A stretch of DNA of 64,000 bases from Clostridium sp. AN503 (GCF_040719375.1 NZ_JBFDTP010000002.1:558001-622000); one strand, 5' to 3'. Positions 50,420-59,475 are shown, numbered from the stretch's first letter. Notes: a model not told the origin generated them from the letters alone. Numbers and translations are program-made.

Positions 50420-51721
50420 TTATCGGCGTTTCAGGCTGTGGAGGGAAGGATTGTCAATCAGCCCGCCATCTTCAGCAAAACGGGAACCGTGGCACGGGCA
50501 GTCCCAGGAATGCTCCTGCGGGTTCCATTTTAGTGCACAGCCCATATGTGGGCAGCGGGGTACTGTGGGGGTCAGTATGTTTGCGGTCGCCTGGATGGCG
50601 TTTGCGGCAAGCTGGGGCTTTAACATGCTCCGGGATGGGGAAAAGACGGAGCTGTAGGCGGGCGTATCTCCCATGACCAGGCTGGTCAGAAGCCGTGCAG
50701 AGACCATGGACCCGGTCATCCCCCATTTGTTGAAGCCGGTAGCCACATAGAGGCCGGGAGTATTTTTGGAATACTGTCCGACATAAGGAACGCTGTCTAA
50801 GGTCATGCAGTCCTGGGCGGCCCAGTGGTACAGCTCCTTTGCGTTGGGATAGTATTCGCCCGCAAGTTTTCGCAGCTCATCCCAGCCGCCGCCTGTTTTG
50901 CCGGTACGGTGTCCTCCGCCGCCAAAGAGCAGCAGTCCGCCGCAGTTACGAAACGACAGGCCGCCTGACGCCGCGTCCACGTACATACCGTTCACATCTG
51001 CGGCGTGTTCCAGCGCAAGCACATAGGAGCGCTGCTGGTACATTTTTAAAAAGTAGCTGCCATGCCGGTTGATAAACGGAAAGTGGGTGGCTACAATGAT
51101 CTTGTCCGCGGTAATATCACCGTAGTCGGTGACCGCCCTGTGCGGCGCGACGTCTTTTATCATGGTATTTTCATAAATATTCAGATCCTCTGCAATCCCT
51201 CCCAGAAACTTTAATGGATGGAACTGGGCCTGCCCTGGAAAGCGGACTGCGCCGGTGACCGGAAACGGCAGTGGGATATCCCGGACCAGTTCAGCAGGAA
51301 ACCCCAGTTTAAGAAGTGTTTGGACCTCTTTTTCCAGTGCTTCGTTTCCTGTTGTGGAGTAGACATAGGAGTCCATCTCCTTAAAATCGCAGGGATAATC
51401 CCCACACAGTTTTTTGTAGACGGCTACGGCTTCCTGATTGGCACGCAGATAGAGGGCAGCGTTCTGTGCGCCTGCGCTTTTTGCAAGTTTATGGTAGATC
51501 AGCCCGTGCTGGGAGGTGATCTTTGCGGTGGTATTTTTGGTGATGCCGCTGCCTATGGTTTTTGCTTCCGCCAGGATGTAGTTGACACCGGCATCCTTTA
51601 ACATATAGGCGCAGAGGATTCCTGCCAGCCCTCCGCCGATGATCAGCACATCTGTGCGGACGTCTTTTTCCAGGTGTGGGAAACGGGGTAATGTAACAGA
51701 ATCAGACCATTTGGAAATCAT
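50420..51721 (-). CDS. FAD-dependent oxidoreductase with C-terminal Rieske domain
   Basis: A 433-residue fusion. Residues 20-370 form a DAO-type (glycine/D-amino-acid oxidase, PuuB-like) flavoprotein with the dinucleotide motif VLIIGGGLAGILCAYML. Residues 375-433 are a Rieske [2Fe-2S] domain with CPHMGC and CPCHGSRF as cluster ligands. Firmicutes often carry such fusions; the substrate is unknown (amines or amino acids are likely). The start is uncertain since no clear ribosome site precedes ATG 51721. The gene points away from the amino-acid cluster that begins at 52048 and may be functionally linked to it. Confidence 0.88.
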   Translation of the reverse strand: MISKWSDSVTLPRFPHLEKDVRTDVLIIGGGLAGILCAYMLKDAGVNYILAEAKTIGSGITKNTTAKITSQHGLIYHKLAKSAGAQNAALYLRANQEAVAVYKKLCGDYPCDFKEMDSYVYSTTGNEALEKEVQTLLKLGFPAELVRDIPLPFPVTGAVRFPGQAQFHPLKFLGGIAEDLNIYENTMIKDVAPHRAVTDYGDITADKIIVATHFPFINRHGSYFLKMYQQRSYVLALEHAADVNGMYVDAASGGLSFRNCGGLLLFGGGGHRTGKTGGGWDELRKLAGEYYPNAKELYHWAAQDCMTLDSVPYVGQYSKNTPGLYVATGFNKWGMTGSMVSARLLTSLVMGDTPAYSSVFSPSRSMLKPQLAANAIQATANILTPTVPRCPHMGCALKWNPQEHSWDCPCHGSRFAEDGGLIDNPSLHSLKRR

Positions 51722-51857
51722 ATTATCACGACCATTCTTTTTAGTTTTTCAGGTATTGTAAATGCGGTTGTCTTTAGTGTGCGGATATTTGGGGAGAAAT
51801 ATTCCGGATCAGACAGAGATATTATCAGGAGAGTTCCATTGGGGACTCTTTTTGCTT

Positions 51858-51877
51858 TTATAAAAAAATATATAAAT
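51858..51877 (+). repeat. Direct repeat, copy 1 (candidate operator)
   Basis: TTATAAAAAAATATATAAAT, identical to 51935-51954 and lying 24 bp before the -35 box. Confidence 0.7.
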
Positions 51878-51901
51878 ATATAAAAAAATAAAAATCGTGT
51901 A

Positions 51902-51930
51902 TTGACATTTGAAGTAGTACCGTATATGAT
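51902..51930 (+). promoter_or_regulatory. Promoter of the D-amino-acid cluster
   Basis: A perfect TTGACA (51902-51907), a 17-bp spacer and TATGAT (51925-51930). It lies between the two 20-bp repeats, 117 bp before the first start codon. Confidence 0.75.
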
Positions 51931-51934
51931 TGTA

Positions 51935-51954
51935 TTATAAAAAAATATATAAAT
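51935..51954 (+). repeat. Direct repeat, copy 2 (candidate operator)
   Basis: Exact copy of 51858-51877, just after the -10 box, followed by a 12-bp palindrome TATAAATTTATA (51948-51959). A closely similar motif, AATATATAAAATTATAA, occurs at the YheO/DauR-type gene (58624-58640), which suggests a shared regulator. Confidence 0.7.
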
Positions 51955-52047
51955 TTATAAAAATAATTAAGATGAATATCTGCCAATATTGGTGGTAAGG
52001 ACGCCATTTCCAATGGCAGGCAGTGTTCCGGAGGGGAGGATTTCACA

Positions 52048-53154
52048 ATGATACATTTTGAGAAGTTGGATACACCTTCGCTGCTGATTGATATAGAGCA
52101 GGCCAGGAAGAATATTTTGGAAATGCAGAAGCTGGCGGATGAACTGGGGGTAACATTACGTCCACATACAAAAACCCATAAAATGCCTTATTTTGCGAAG
52201 CTGCAGATGGAGGCAGGCGCCTGCGGGATCGCGGTCGCGAAGATCGGAGAAGCGGAGGTTATGGCTGAGAATGGGATCGGAGATATATTTATTGCCAATG
52301 AGATTGTGGGGATTCAGAAATATGAGAGGCTTTTAAGGCTTCATGAGAAGATAACCATTCGATGCGGTGTGGACAGCCCTTTCCAGATTGACCAGATCGA
52401 GGAGGTTTTTTCCGGAGCGGAAAAACCGTTAGAAGTCCTGATCGAACTGGAGGTGGGAGAAAACAGGAGCGGGGTCATTACAGACAGCCATTTGACGGAA
52501 CTTGTAGAACACATTAAGAAAAAAGAACATGTCATATTAAAAGGGATATTTTCCCATGAGGGCCATACCTATAAAGCACCGGATGCTGGAGCCTGCAGAC
52601 ATCTTGCAGAGGAGAGCTATCACCGCACATTACGGGCGGCAGACTTGATCCGCAGCCACGGGGTTGAACCAGAGATCATCAGTATTGGTGCAACGCCCAG
52701 CATTATGAACCATGCATTTTTGGAGGGGATCACAGAACTGCGTCTGGGAACCTATATTTTCATGGATATGGGGCAGAGCAGGGCGGTCGGTGATTACAGC
52801 AGATGTGCAGCCACCATTCTGGCAACCGTGATCAGCAAGCCGACAGATACCCGGGTTGTGCTGGATACAGGGGCGAAGGCGCTGGTGCCTCAAAACAGGA
52901 GTGAAGGAATCTGTGCCACCGGAGGATTTGGATGTGTGCTGGGGGAGGAAGATGTAGTGATCAGTAATATGTTCGACGAACATGGGCTGATAGAAAATAA
53001 GGATTTCCACGACCGGGTTTCCCTGGGGGATAAAGTCCGGATCATACCCAGCCATATTTGTCCGACAGTCAATCTTTACGATGAAGCGGCTCTGATCTCG
53101 GACGGATTGGTCGTTGGGACCGTGCCGATACTCTGCAGGGGAAAAACACAGTAG
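52048..53154 (+). CDS. PLP-dependent D-amino-acid dehydratase/aldolase (DSD1/D-threonine aldolase family)
   Basis: A 368-residue fold-type III (alanine-racemase-like) enzyme. The PLP Lys is in RPHTKTHK (Lys44 or 47 region) and the C-terminal metal site reads SHICPTVNLYD. In this family D-serine and D-threo-3-hydroxyaspartate dehydratases have His-x-Cys at the metal site while D-threonine aldolase has His-x-Asp, as I recall. The His-x-Cys here favours a dehydratase acting on a D-beta-hydroxy amino acid. The downstream RidA gene agrees, since dehydration yields an enamine. It opens the cluster; GGAGGGGAGG lies just upstream of the ATG. Confidence 0.82.
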   Translation: MIHFEKLDTPSLLIDIEQARKNILEMQKLADELGVTLRPHTKTHKMPYFAKLQMEAGACGIAVAKIGEAEVMAENGIGDIFIANEIVGIQKYERLLRLHEKITIRCGVDSPFQIDQIEEVFSGAEKPLEVLIELEVGENRSGVITDSHLTELVEHIKKKEHVILKGIFSHEGHTYKAPDAGACRHLAEESYHRTLRAADLIRSHGVEPEIISIGATPSIMNHAFLEGITELRLGTYIFMDMGQSRAVGDYSRCAATILATVISKPTDTRVVLDTGAKALVPQNRSEGICATGGFGCVLGEEDVVISNMFDEHGLIENKDFHDRVSLGDKVRIIPSHICPTVNLYDEAALISDGLVVGTVPILCRGKTQ

Positions 53155-53174
53155 AAAAAGGAAGGAGGGCCTAT

Positions 53175-54521
53175 ATGGCGGACACACGGGAAATACAAAG
53201 GATCATCATGGAAGAACGGGAAGCTTTTGAACAGATCAGTGACCAGATCTGGGAATTTGCGGAGATGCGGTACCAGGAATTTGAGTCGGCAAAGCTGCTC
53301 TGCAGGACCCTGGATGCATGCGGTTTTCAGGTCACAAGGCCGATCGCCGGGATCGAGACGGCATTCATGGGGGAGTATGGGACCGGCAGGCCAGTCATTG
53401 CGTTTTTGGGGGAGTATGACGCTTTGCCGGAGATGAGCCAGAAAGCGGATTCGACCGTTCAGGAACCTCTTGTACCGGGAGCCTGTGGACATGGATGTGG
53501 ACATCATCTGCTGGGGACCGGAAGCCTGGAAGCGGCATATGCGGTAAAAAAACTGATAGAGGGCGGAGCCTTAAAGGGAACAGTGCGGTATTATGGCTGT
53601 CCGGCGGAGGAAGGCGGGGCAGGAAAAGGCTTTATGGTCCGCGCCGGAGTGTTCCGGGATGCCGATATCTGCCTGACCTGGCATCCTATGGACGCCAACG
53701 GGGTTATGAACCATACGCTGGCAAACATGAGATTTTTCTTCAGGTTCCATGGGGTCAGCGCCCATGCCAGCGCCAACCCCCATATGGGACGGAGCGCCCT
53801 TGATGCGTTAGAGCTTACCAATGTGGGCTGCAATTATCTCAGGGAACATATTATCCCGGAGGCGAGGCTTCATTATGCAGTGACCAATACAGGAGGAGCA
53901 GCGCCGAATGTGGTACAGGCCTATGCGGAAGAAATATATTGTATCCGTGCGCCAGGGCAGGACCAGCTTGAGGAGATATTTGAAAGGGTCTGCAATGTGG
54001 CGCGGGGAGCTGCACTGATGACAGATACCAGGGTGGATATCCAGGTGGTATCGGCGTATGCCAATATCATTCCCAACCGTACGCTGCGGGAGTTGGCTTT
54101 GGAAAAAATGCGGGAGTTCTGTCCTCTGTACTATACGGAGGAGGAACTGGCATACGCAGCAGCGTATCAGGAAGGAGGTGCGGTTGAGCCGATCAACAAG
54201 AGGGTGGTTGAGGAAAATGCGCCGTTCAGTGGTTCTACAGATGTAGGTGATGTGAGCTGGAATGTGCCAACACTCTCTCTGGGTATTACTGCTTATGCGG
54301 CGGGTACAGCGCTCCATTCCTGGCGCAGCACGGCCCAGGGGAAATCTTCTGTCGCTAAGAAGGGGATGCACCTGGCGGCCTGTGTCATGGCGGCAGTGGC
54401 GGCGGAGCTGTTTGAAAACAGTGGGCTGAGAGAACAGGTAAGGGAAGACTTTAAGAAAGAAACGGGCAGCGGAGGTTACCGGAGTCTGCTCCCTGGGGAT
54501 GCAGCTCCGGGAGATTTTTAA
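53175..54521 (+). CDS. M20-family amidohydrolase (AbgB-like)
   Basis: A 448-residue zinc amidohydrolase of the M20D/AbgB group, which splits p-aminobenzoyl-glutamate and related N-acyl amino acids or dipeptides. Metal and catalytic motifs are GEYDALPEM, GHGCGHHLLG, CPAEEGGAGK and HGVSAHASANPHMG, in the right order, with ALHSW near the end. It follows the PLP enzyme by 20 nt with AAGGAGG before the ATG. In context it would free the D-hydroxy amino acid from an acyl or peptidyl conjugate. Confidence 0.88.
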   Translation: MADTREIQRIIMEEREAFEQISDQIWEFAEMRYQEFESAKLLCRTLDACGFQVTRPIAGIETAFMGEYGTGRPVIAFLGEYDALPEMSQKADSTVQEPLVPGACGHGCGHHLLGTGSLEAAYAVKKLIEGGALKGTVRYYGCPAEEGGAGKGFMVRAGVFRDADICLTWHPMDANGVMNHTLANMRFFFRFHGVSAHASANPHMGRSALDALELTNVGCNYLREHIIPEARLHYAVTNTGGAAPNVVQAYAEEIYCIRAPGQDQLEEIFERVCNVARGAALMTDTRVDIQVVSAYANIIPNRTLRELALEKMREFCPLYYTEEELAYAAAYQEGGAVEPINKRVVEENAPFSGSTDVGDVSWNVPTLSLGITAYAAGTALHSWRSTAQGKSSVAKKGMHLAACVMAAVAAELFENSGLREQVREDFKKETGSGGYRSLLPGDAAPGDF

Positions 54522-54530
54522 AGAGAGGTA

Positions 54531-54914
54531 ATGGATAATATGGAAACTGTCGCACAGGTATGCAATATACAGCCTAATGGACACTATGTCCAGGCAACTG
54601 TACATAATGGAACGATCTATGTATCCGGCCAATTTTCCGTGGATGCAGATACGGGGGAACGGAAATTCGGTACGGTGCGGGAGGAGGCAAAACAGGCACT
54701 GGATAATATTGAGCTGATACTGAAAGCATTGGGCTCCGACCGCAGTAAAATATTGAAGACTACAGCTTATGTATGCAGTATGGACGACTGGGGGGAGGTA
54801 AATGAAGCCTATGCCGGGTTCTTTAAAGAACACCGGCCGGCCCGTACCATTGTCAATGCAAAGGAACTGCACTTTGGGTTTAAAGTTGAGATTGAGGCGA
54901 TTGCGGCATTGTAG
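54531..54914 (+). CDS. RidA-family enamine/imine deaminase
   Basis: A 127-residue protein of the RidA/YjgF/Rid family. It hydrolyses reactive 2-iminoacids to ketoacids and ammonia. The key Arg is in RPARTIV (near residue 107), with the family segments YVSGQFSVDADTGE and LDNIELILKALGSD. Two ATGs (54531, 54540) are possible; the ribosome site GAGAGG is 2 nt before the first and 11 nt before the second. Its place behind a PLP dehydratase suggests it clears the enamine that enzyme produces. Confidence 0.92.
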   Translation: MDNMETVAQVCNIQPNGHYVQATVHNGTIYVSGQFSVDADTGERKFGTVREEAKQALDNIELILKALGSDRSKILKTTAYVCSMDDWGEVNEAYAGFFKEHRPARTIVNAKELHFGFKVEIEAIAAL

Positions 54915-54920
54915 GTCAGG

Positions 54921-55853
54921 TTAAAGCCGGGCTCGTCCCATGATCTCTGTGATTTTAGCCATTGCCGCCTGGATCATGCTGTCGTCTTTGCGGGAGGCCT
55001 TACAGACGAGAGAGATGTTGCGTTTCAAAGGTGTGTTTTCAATGGAACAGAGAACAGGGCGCTCCAGTCCTTCCATGGAAGATGAGTTCTGATGGTAAAC
55101 AGAGAGCGTAAAAGCAATCCCCATGCCGGCGCCTGCAAGCCAGTAAGATGTTTCGCTGTTGTTGATATTTAATGTGTATCCCGGTTTGATATGGTAACGT
55201 GAAAAAATGAAATTGCTGAACCGGGATAGTCCATACCCCGGCTGCCCCAGGATGAATCTCTGGCCATTTAAGCATTCAGGAGTGAGGATACAGGGGTTTT
55301 CCGTACTATTTCCGGATAGGTCGCGGCCTTTTAGGACAGGGTGGTTCCTGGGGACTGCCAGGAAGACATCTTCTGTCGACAGTGCAGCGGCATAAAGTTC
55401 TTGGGACACGGTTGCTGTGGCGAGAATGCCAAGGTCCACAGATCCATTTTTTATCAGGGCCTCTGTCTCGCTGTCAGGACCTTCCTGTGTCTGGATGGAA
55501 AGCTGGGGATGGATTCTGCATAGCTCTGGAAGCAATAAGGGAAGCCAGAAACGTCCTCGGTTGATCCCGATTCCCAGAACCAGGTTCCGTGGAGATGTGT
55601 GCCTGTAGCTAAGAAGGGTATAGAACAATTTCTCTTCCATAGCCCTGATCTTTTTCATCTCAGTCAGATAGAGCTCTCCTTCGGGAGTGATCTCAAGCGG
55701 GATCTTCGATCGGTCAAAGATCCTGATCCCAAGCTCCTCCTCCAGGCGTTTGATACGCAGAGTCATAGCTGGCTGACTGATGAACATCCGCTCTGCCGCT
55801 TTTGTCAGATTCCGTTCTTCTGCGACAGCAAGGATATAGTCGAACTGGTCCAT
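54921..55853 (-). CDS. LysR-family transcriptional regulator
   Basis: A 310-residue regulator. The HTH is at residues 1-60 (MDQFDYILAVAEERNLTKAA, then ERMFISQPAMTLRIKRLEEE), and a type-2 periplasmic-binding-like effector domain follows. GGAGGA lies 7 nt before ATG 55853. It is divergent from the mandelate-racemase-family gene and convergent with ridA, so it most likely controls the enzyme and transporter to its right. The effector is unknown. Confidence 0.93.
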   Translation of the reverse strand: MDQFDYILAVAEERNLTKAAERMFISQPAMTLRIKRLEEELGIRIFDRSKIPLEITPEGELYLTEMKKIRAMEEKLFYTLLSYRHTSPRNLVLGIGINRGRFWLPLLLPELCRIHPQLSIQTQEGPDSETEALIKNGSVDLGILATATVSQELYAAALSTEDVFLAVPRNHPVLKGRDLSGNSTENPCILTPECLNGQRFILGQPGYGLSRFSNFIFSRYHIKPGYTLNINNSETSYWLAGAGMGIAFTLSVYHQNSSSMEGLERPVLCSIENTPLKRNISLVCKASRKDDSMIQAAMAKITEIMGRARL

Positions 55854-55890
55854 AAAATTCCTCCGTGGCAAGTTATAATTATTTGCTTTT

Positions 55891-55920
55891 ATTATATATG
55901 AACAAACTCTAATTAATCAA
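55891..55920 (-). promoter_or_regulatory. Promoter of the LysR gene
   Basis: On the minus strand TTGATT (55915-55920), an 18-bp spacer and TATAAT (55891-55896). Confidence 0.6.
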
Positions 55921-55974
55921 GAACTATTTTTATAGATATAATATTTTTATTATAACTCACTGACGAATTACAAA

Positions 55975-56004
55975 TTGGACACGGAAGGATTCTTTCTTTA
56001 AAAT
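55975..56004 (+). promoter_or_regulatory. Likely promoter of the mandelate-racemase-family gene
   Basis: TTGGAC (55975-55980), an 18-bp spacer and TAAAAT (55999-56004). It is 54 bp before the start; the AT-rich stretch upstream (55920-55965) may hold the LysR sites. Confidence 0.5.
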
Positions 56005-56057
56005 AAAAAACAGATAAAGCGGAGCGCGCCCGCTTGTCAATTCTAAGGAGGGGTTAT

Positions 56058-57137
56058 ATGAAGATTACTGATGTGTATTCCCAGAGCTACCGATGGCCGA
56101 AGGAAAAACCAATTCAGAATGGAAAGCATATTTTCACACACAATGAGCTGAACCTGGCGGTGATTGAGACCGATGAGGGGATCACTGGTTATGGGACCAG
56201 CTACAGTGTGGATTATGTGGAATATCTGAAAAAATTCCTGATCGGTGAAAATCCATTCTGTGTGGAGCGGTTATGGGACAAGATGTGGGAGACAAAGGTT
56301 TTGGGGAGGAGGAGCATTTCAACCAGAAGCATCTCGGCTCTGGATATTGCGTTGTGGGATATCAGGAGCAAAGCGGCCAATATCCCGTTATACCAGCTCT
56401 TGGGCGGGTACCGGGAGGAGATCCCCTGCTATATCGCCGGGGGGTATTATGCGAAGGATAAAGGGATCCTCGAGCTTCAGAAAGAGATGGAGGAGTATTT
56501 AAGCTGGGGCGTAAAAAATGTAAAAATGAAGGTCGGTGTCCTGAGTATGAAGGAGGATGCAGCCCGCGTCAGGGCGGTCCGCGAGGTGATCGGGGACGAT
56601 GTGCGCCTGATGGTGGATGCAAATTGTGCATACCGCGGATATGAGGCGGTGGAGTTTGCGAATATGATCGCAGAGTACCGGCCTTACTGGTTTGAGGAGC
56701 CGGTGATGCCGGACGACTATGACGGGATGCGCATGTTTTCAGAAAAGAGCCCGATCCCCCTGGCTACAGGTGAAAATGAATACACCTGCTATGGGTTTAG
56801 GGATCTGATCGGGCGTGGGAAGCCGGCGATCCTGAATCCGGATGCGGGCAGTCTGGGAGGGATCACAGAGTTTCTGAAAATAGCGGCCCTTTCCCGCGCC
56901 GACAATGTGGCTCTGAGCCCCCATGGACAGCAGCAGATCCACATTCAGCTGGACTGTGCTGTACCAGATGTGGTAATGGCAGAATTCTATCCACCGCAGT
57001 ATGATGCAAAGATTTATGAATCATTTAAGAATCCGATCCGTTTCGATCCCAAAACAGGGATGGTGGCGCCAAACAGGGAGCCGGGAACCGGACTGGATAT
57101 CAACTATGAGGTACTGAAGGACTATCGTGTGAAATAA
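56058..57137 (+). CDS. Mandelate racemase/muconate lactonizing enzyme family protein
   Basis: A 359-residue enolase-superfamily enzyme. Proton abstraction residues of the MR subgroup are visible: VKMKV (KxK, near residue 163) and the His of LSPHGQQQIH (near 291) with Asp in NPDAGS. Metal ligands are Asp in MVDANCAY, Glu in WFEEPV and Glu in TGENEY. It differs clearly from DgoD at 3328. It could be a sugar-acid dehydratase or an epimerase. ATG 56058 has AAGGAGG 7 nt upstream. The transporter gene follows after 14 nt. Confidence 0.85.
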   Translation: MKITDVYSQSYRWPKEKPIQNGKHIFTHNELNLAVIETDEGITGYGTSYSVDYVEYLKKFLIGENPFCVERLWDKMWETKVLGRRSISTRSISALDIALWDIRSKAANIPLYQLLGGYREEIPCYIAGGYYAKDKGILELQKEMEEYLSWGVKNVKMKVGVLSMKEDAARVRAVREVIGDDVRLMVDANCAYRGYEAVEFANMIAEYRPYWFEEPVMPDDYDGMRMFSEKSPIPLATGENEYTCYGFRDLIGRGKPAILNPDAGSLGGITEFLKIAALSRADNVALSPHGQQQIHIQLDCAVPDVVMAEFYPPQYDAKIYESFKNPIRFDPKTGMVAPNREPGTGLDINYEVLKDYRVK

Positions 57138-57151
57138 ACGGGGAAATTACT

Positions 57152-58564
57152 ATGGGGGAAAATACTATGGAGAAACAGCAGTTATCAAAAAAGAAACTTG
57201 CGATACCGGATTCTCTGGTGATCATTGTGGTCGTTATGCTGTTGGCAGCAGTGCTTACCTATCTGATCCCGGCGGGGGAATATGTCAGGACGACCAATGA
57301 AGCGGGGCAGACCGTGGTGGATGCGGAAAGCTTTCATTATATCGAATCATCTCCGGTTAATCCGATCACAGTACTGAATTATGTGACGGATGGTCTTAAT
57401 AATGCCAGAAATGTTATTTTTGTACTTTTATGCAGCGGCGGCGGTCTCGGTATCGTCTTGAGTACCGGCATGTTCCAGGGGCTGGCATCCTCCTTAAGCC
57501 AGAAGGCGTCGGGAAAGGAATGGATGGTCATTGCGCTGGTGACTGCAGTATTTGCGGTCCTGTGTGTGCCGGTCAACTTGAATACGTTTATCCCGCTGGC
57601 TCCGCTGGGGCTTTTGATCGCAGCGTCCATGGGGATGGACGCTATTGTGGGAGTATCCATCATCATGCTGGGAGGCGCGGTCGGATTTTCCTGCGGCGCG
57701 ATGAACTTATCCAATACCGGAACCGCCCAGCAGGTGGCAGAACTGGCGACCTTCTCCGGAATGGGGTACCGGCTGTTTTGTATGATACCGTTTTACGCGG
57801 TGACGGTGGTGTACATCATCCGTTATGCTTACAAGGTGAAGGCAGATCCCACAAAGAGCTATATGTATGGGGTGGATACGTCAGGGGTGATGAGTTTTGA
57901 CCTGTCAAAGGCTCCCAAGCTGGAGAAAAAGCATCTGCTTCCAGGCCTTGTGACGCTGGTGAGTTTGCTGTACATGATTTATGTTGCTGTTCAGGGGAAG
58001 CTGACCAATCCGATGGCGTCGGCAATCTTCATGTATATGGGGCTTCTGGCAGGGATCACCTACCGCATGACGCCCAACGAGATATGCAGGGAGTTTATGA
58101 AGGGCGTCAAGAGCATGTGCGGTACGGCGATGATGATCGGGTTCGCTTATGTGATCTCGCTGATCCTGACGCAGGGGAATGTGCTGGATACCATCGTACA
58201 TTTTCTGGCGGGACAGCTGATCCAGGTGCCAAAGCTTCTTCAGGCGCCATTGATGTTCCTCGCTCATATCATCATCAATTTCTTTGTGACATCCGGTTCC
58301 GGACAGGCGGCGACCACCATGCCGATCTTTGTACCGGTGGCTGATCTGATCGGTATTTCGAGACAGACCGCAGTACTTGCATTTAACTTTGGCGACGGGT
58401 TCTGTAACTTTATCCTTCCCCACGCTGCGGCAACCATGGGATTTGTGGGAGCTCTGGGAGTACCGTTCGGCAAATGGTTTCAGTATGCAATTAAGTTGTT
58501 CGGTCTGTGGTGTGTGATCGGCAGTGTGCTGTTAGTCATTGCAACAGTCATGGGATATGCCTGA
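57152..58564 (+). CDS. YfcC/DcuC-superfamily transporter
   Basis: A 470-residue membrane protein with about 12 hydrophobic segments, of the YfcC family (C4-dicarboxylate/basic amino acid or peptide-type carriers related to AbgT). Conserved elements are TYLIPAGEYVR, PLAPLGLLIAASMGMDAIVG and NFFVTSGSGQAATTMPIFVP. Near-duplicate sequences GGGGAAATTACTATGG and GGGGGAAAATACTATGG place two start codons at 57152 and 57167. AbgT-like carriers often accompany AbgB-like hydrolases, so it may import the conjugate cleaved by the enzyme at 53175. Confidence 0.85.
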   Translation: MGENTMEKQQLSKKKLAIPDSLVIIVVVMLLAAVLTYLIPAGEYVRTTNEAGQTVVDAESFHYIESSPVNPITVLNYVTDGLNNARNVIFVLLCSGGGLGIVLSTGMFQGLASSLSQKASGKEWMVIALVTAVFAVLCVPVNLNTFIPLAPLGLLIAASMGMDAIVGVSIIMLGGAVGFSCGAMNLSNTGTAQQVAELATFSGMGYRLFCMIPFYAVTVVYIIRYAYKVKADPTKSYMYGVDTSGVMSFDLSKAPKLEKKHLLPGLVTLVSLLYMIYVAVQGKLTNPMASAIFMYMGLLAGITYRMTPNEICREFMKGVKSMCGTAMMIGFAYVISLILTQGNVLDTIVHFLAGQLIQVPKLLQAPLMFLAHIIINFFVTSGSGQAATTMPIFVPVADLIGISRQTAVLAFNFGDGFCNFILPHAAATMGFVGALGVPFGKWFQYAIKLFGLWCVIGSVLLVIATVMGYA

Positions 58565-58593
58565 GAAATAGAATAGAAGAGAATGGATTCCTG

Positions 58594-58622
58594 TTGCACA
58601 TTTTTATAAAATGGTATACGAT
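58594..58622 (+). promoter_or_regulatory. Promoter of the YheO-type regulator
   Basis: TTGCAC (58594-58599), a 17-bp spacer and TACGAT (58617-58622). AATATATAAAATTATAA just downstream resembles the repeats at 51858 and 51935. Confidence 0.55.
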
Positions 58623-58651
58623 TAATATATAAAATTATAAGCAGGTGGAAT

Positions 58652-59302
58652 ATGAATCCAATCTTAAAATCTTATTTTGTAATAGCGGATACAATTGCAG
58701 GAACGTTTGGGGAACAGTGTGAGGTGGTGGTACATGATCTGTCCAGGCCTGAAAGCTCTGTTGTGCATGTGGCGAACGGAGCGGTCACGGGGAGGCAGGT
58801 AGGCCAGACATTTGATCATCTGGTCAAACAGGTACTGCTGAACAAGAATTTTAAGGACGATCGGATGATCAATTACCGGGTCGAGACTTCCGACGGCAGG
58901 AAGATCAAGTCCTCTTCCGCCCTGATCCGGGACGGGGAGGGCGAGGTGATCGGCATGCTGTGTATCAATTTTGATATCACGGCGGCCCAGGTGATGCAGT
59001 CCCAGCTGGGGGCGTTTCTGTGTACGGCAGAGGAGACTGTGGAAGCGGAACAGGATGTGGACCAGAATGTGATGGCGGTCATTGATGAACTGATCCTTAA
59101 GATCATAGGCACTGTGGATGTAAAGAACCTGTCCCGGAAAAAGAGTGTTGAGATCGTGGGATTTATGGATGAAAAGGGGATATTCCTGGTGAAAGGAGCT
59201 ATGGACAAGGTGGCGTCCATGATGGGGGTCTCCAAGGTTACGATTTACAGTTATCTTGATGAAGTGAAAGGGAAGCGTAAGGTAACCGAAAAGGATGATT
59301 GA
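58652..59302 (+). CDS. YheO/DauR-type transcriptional regulator
   Basis: A 216-residue regulator with an N-terminal PAS-like YheO domain (residues 5-115; EVVVHDLSRPESSVVHVANG and GMLCINFDITA) and a C-terminal HTH (MMGVSKVTIYSYLDEVKG near 190). DauR, the D-arginine utilisation repressor, has this architecture. As the last gene of the D-amino-acid-type cluster it is the best candidate regulator for the AT-rich repeats at 51858, 51935 and 58624. The ligand is inferred only loosely (an amino acid). Confidence 0.9.
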   Translation: MNPILKSYFVIADTIAGTFGEQCEVVVHDLSRPESSVVHVANGAVTGRQVGQTFDHLVKQVLLNKNFKDDRMINYRVETSDGRKIKSSSALIRDGEGEVIGMLCINFDITAAQVMQSQLGAFLCTAEETVEAEQDVDQNVMAVIDELILKIIGTVDVKNLSRKKSVEIVGFMDEKGIFLVKGAMDKVASMMGVSKVTIYSYLDEVKGKRKVTEKDD

Positions 59303-59304
59303 GT

Positions 59305-59352
59305 GGGGCAGCAGGCGGGAGCAGTGGAGCTTTTGCCTGCTGTTCCTTTTTT
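59305..59352 (+). terminator. Terminator after the YheO-type gene
   Basis: GGGGCAGCAGGC (59305-59316) pairs with GCCTGCTGTTCC (59335-59346) with two G-T pairs, followed by six T. Confidence 0.85.
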
Positions 59353-59475
59353 GTCCGCACTCTTTTTCTTCATTGAATATGCCGCATCGAATATGCAGTT
59401 GCGAAACCCCTCATATAATATTATAATAAGAACAGGAATTAGGAGGCGTTCATCCGAGGGGGAAGAGGTGAGTGT

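Larger units (their letters stand above)
51722..52047. other. AT-rich divergent regulatory region
   Basis: No gene. The left half is featureless; the right half holds a promoter bracketed by two copies of an AT-rich 20-bp repeat, described separately. Confidence 0.6.

Noticed and set aside
53808..54872. Minus-strand open frame of 354 codons
   Set aside because: It runs opposite to the M20 hydrolase and ridA genes, both of which have clear family motifs; no ribosome site.
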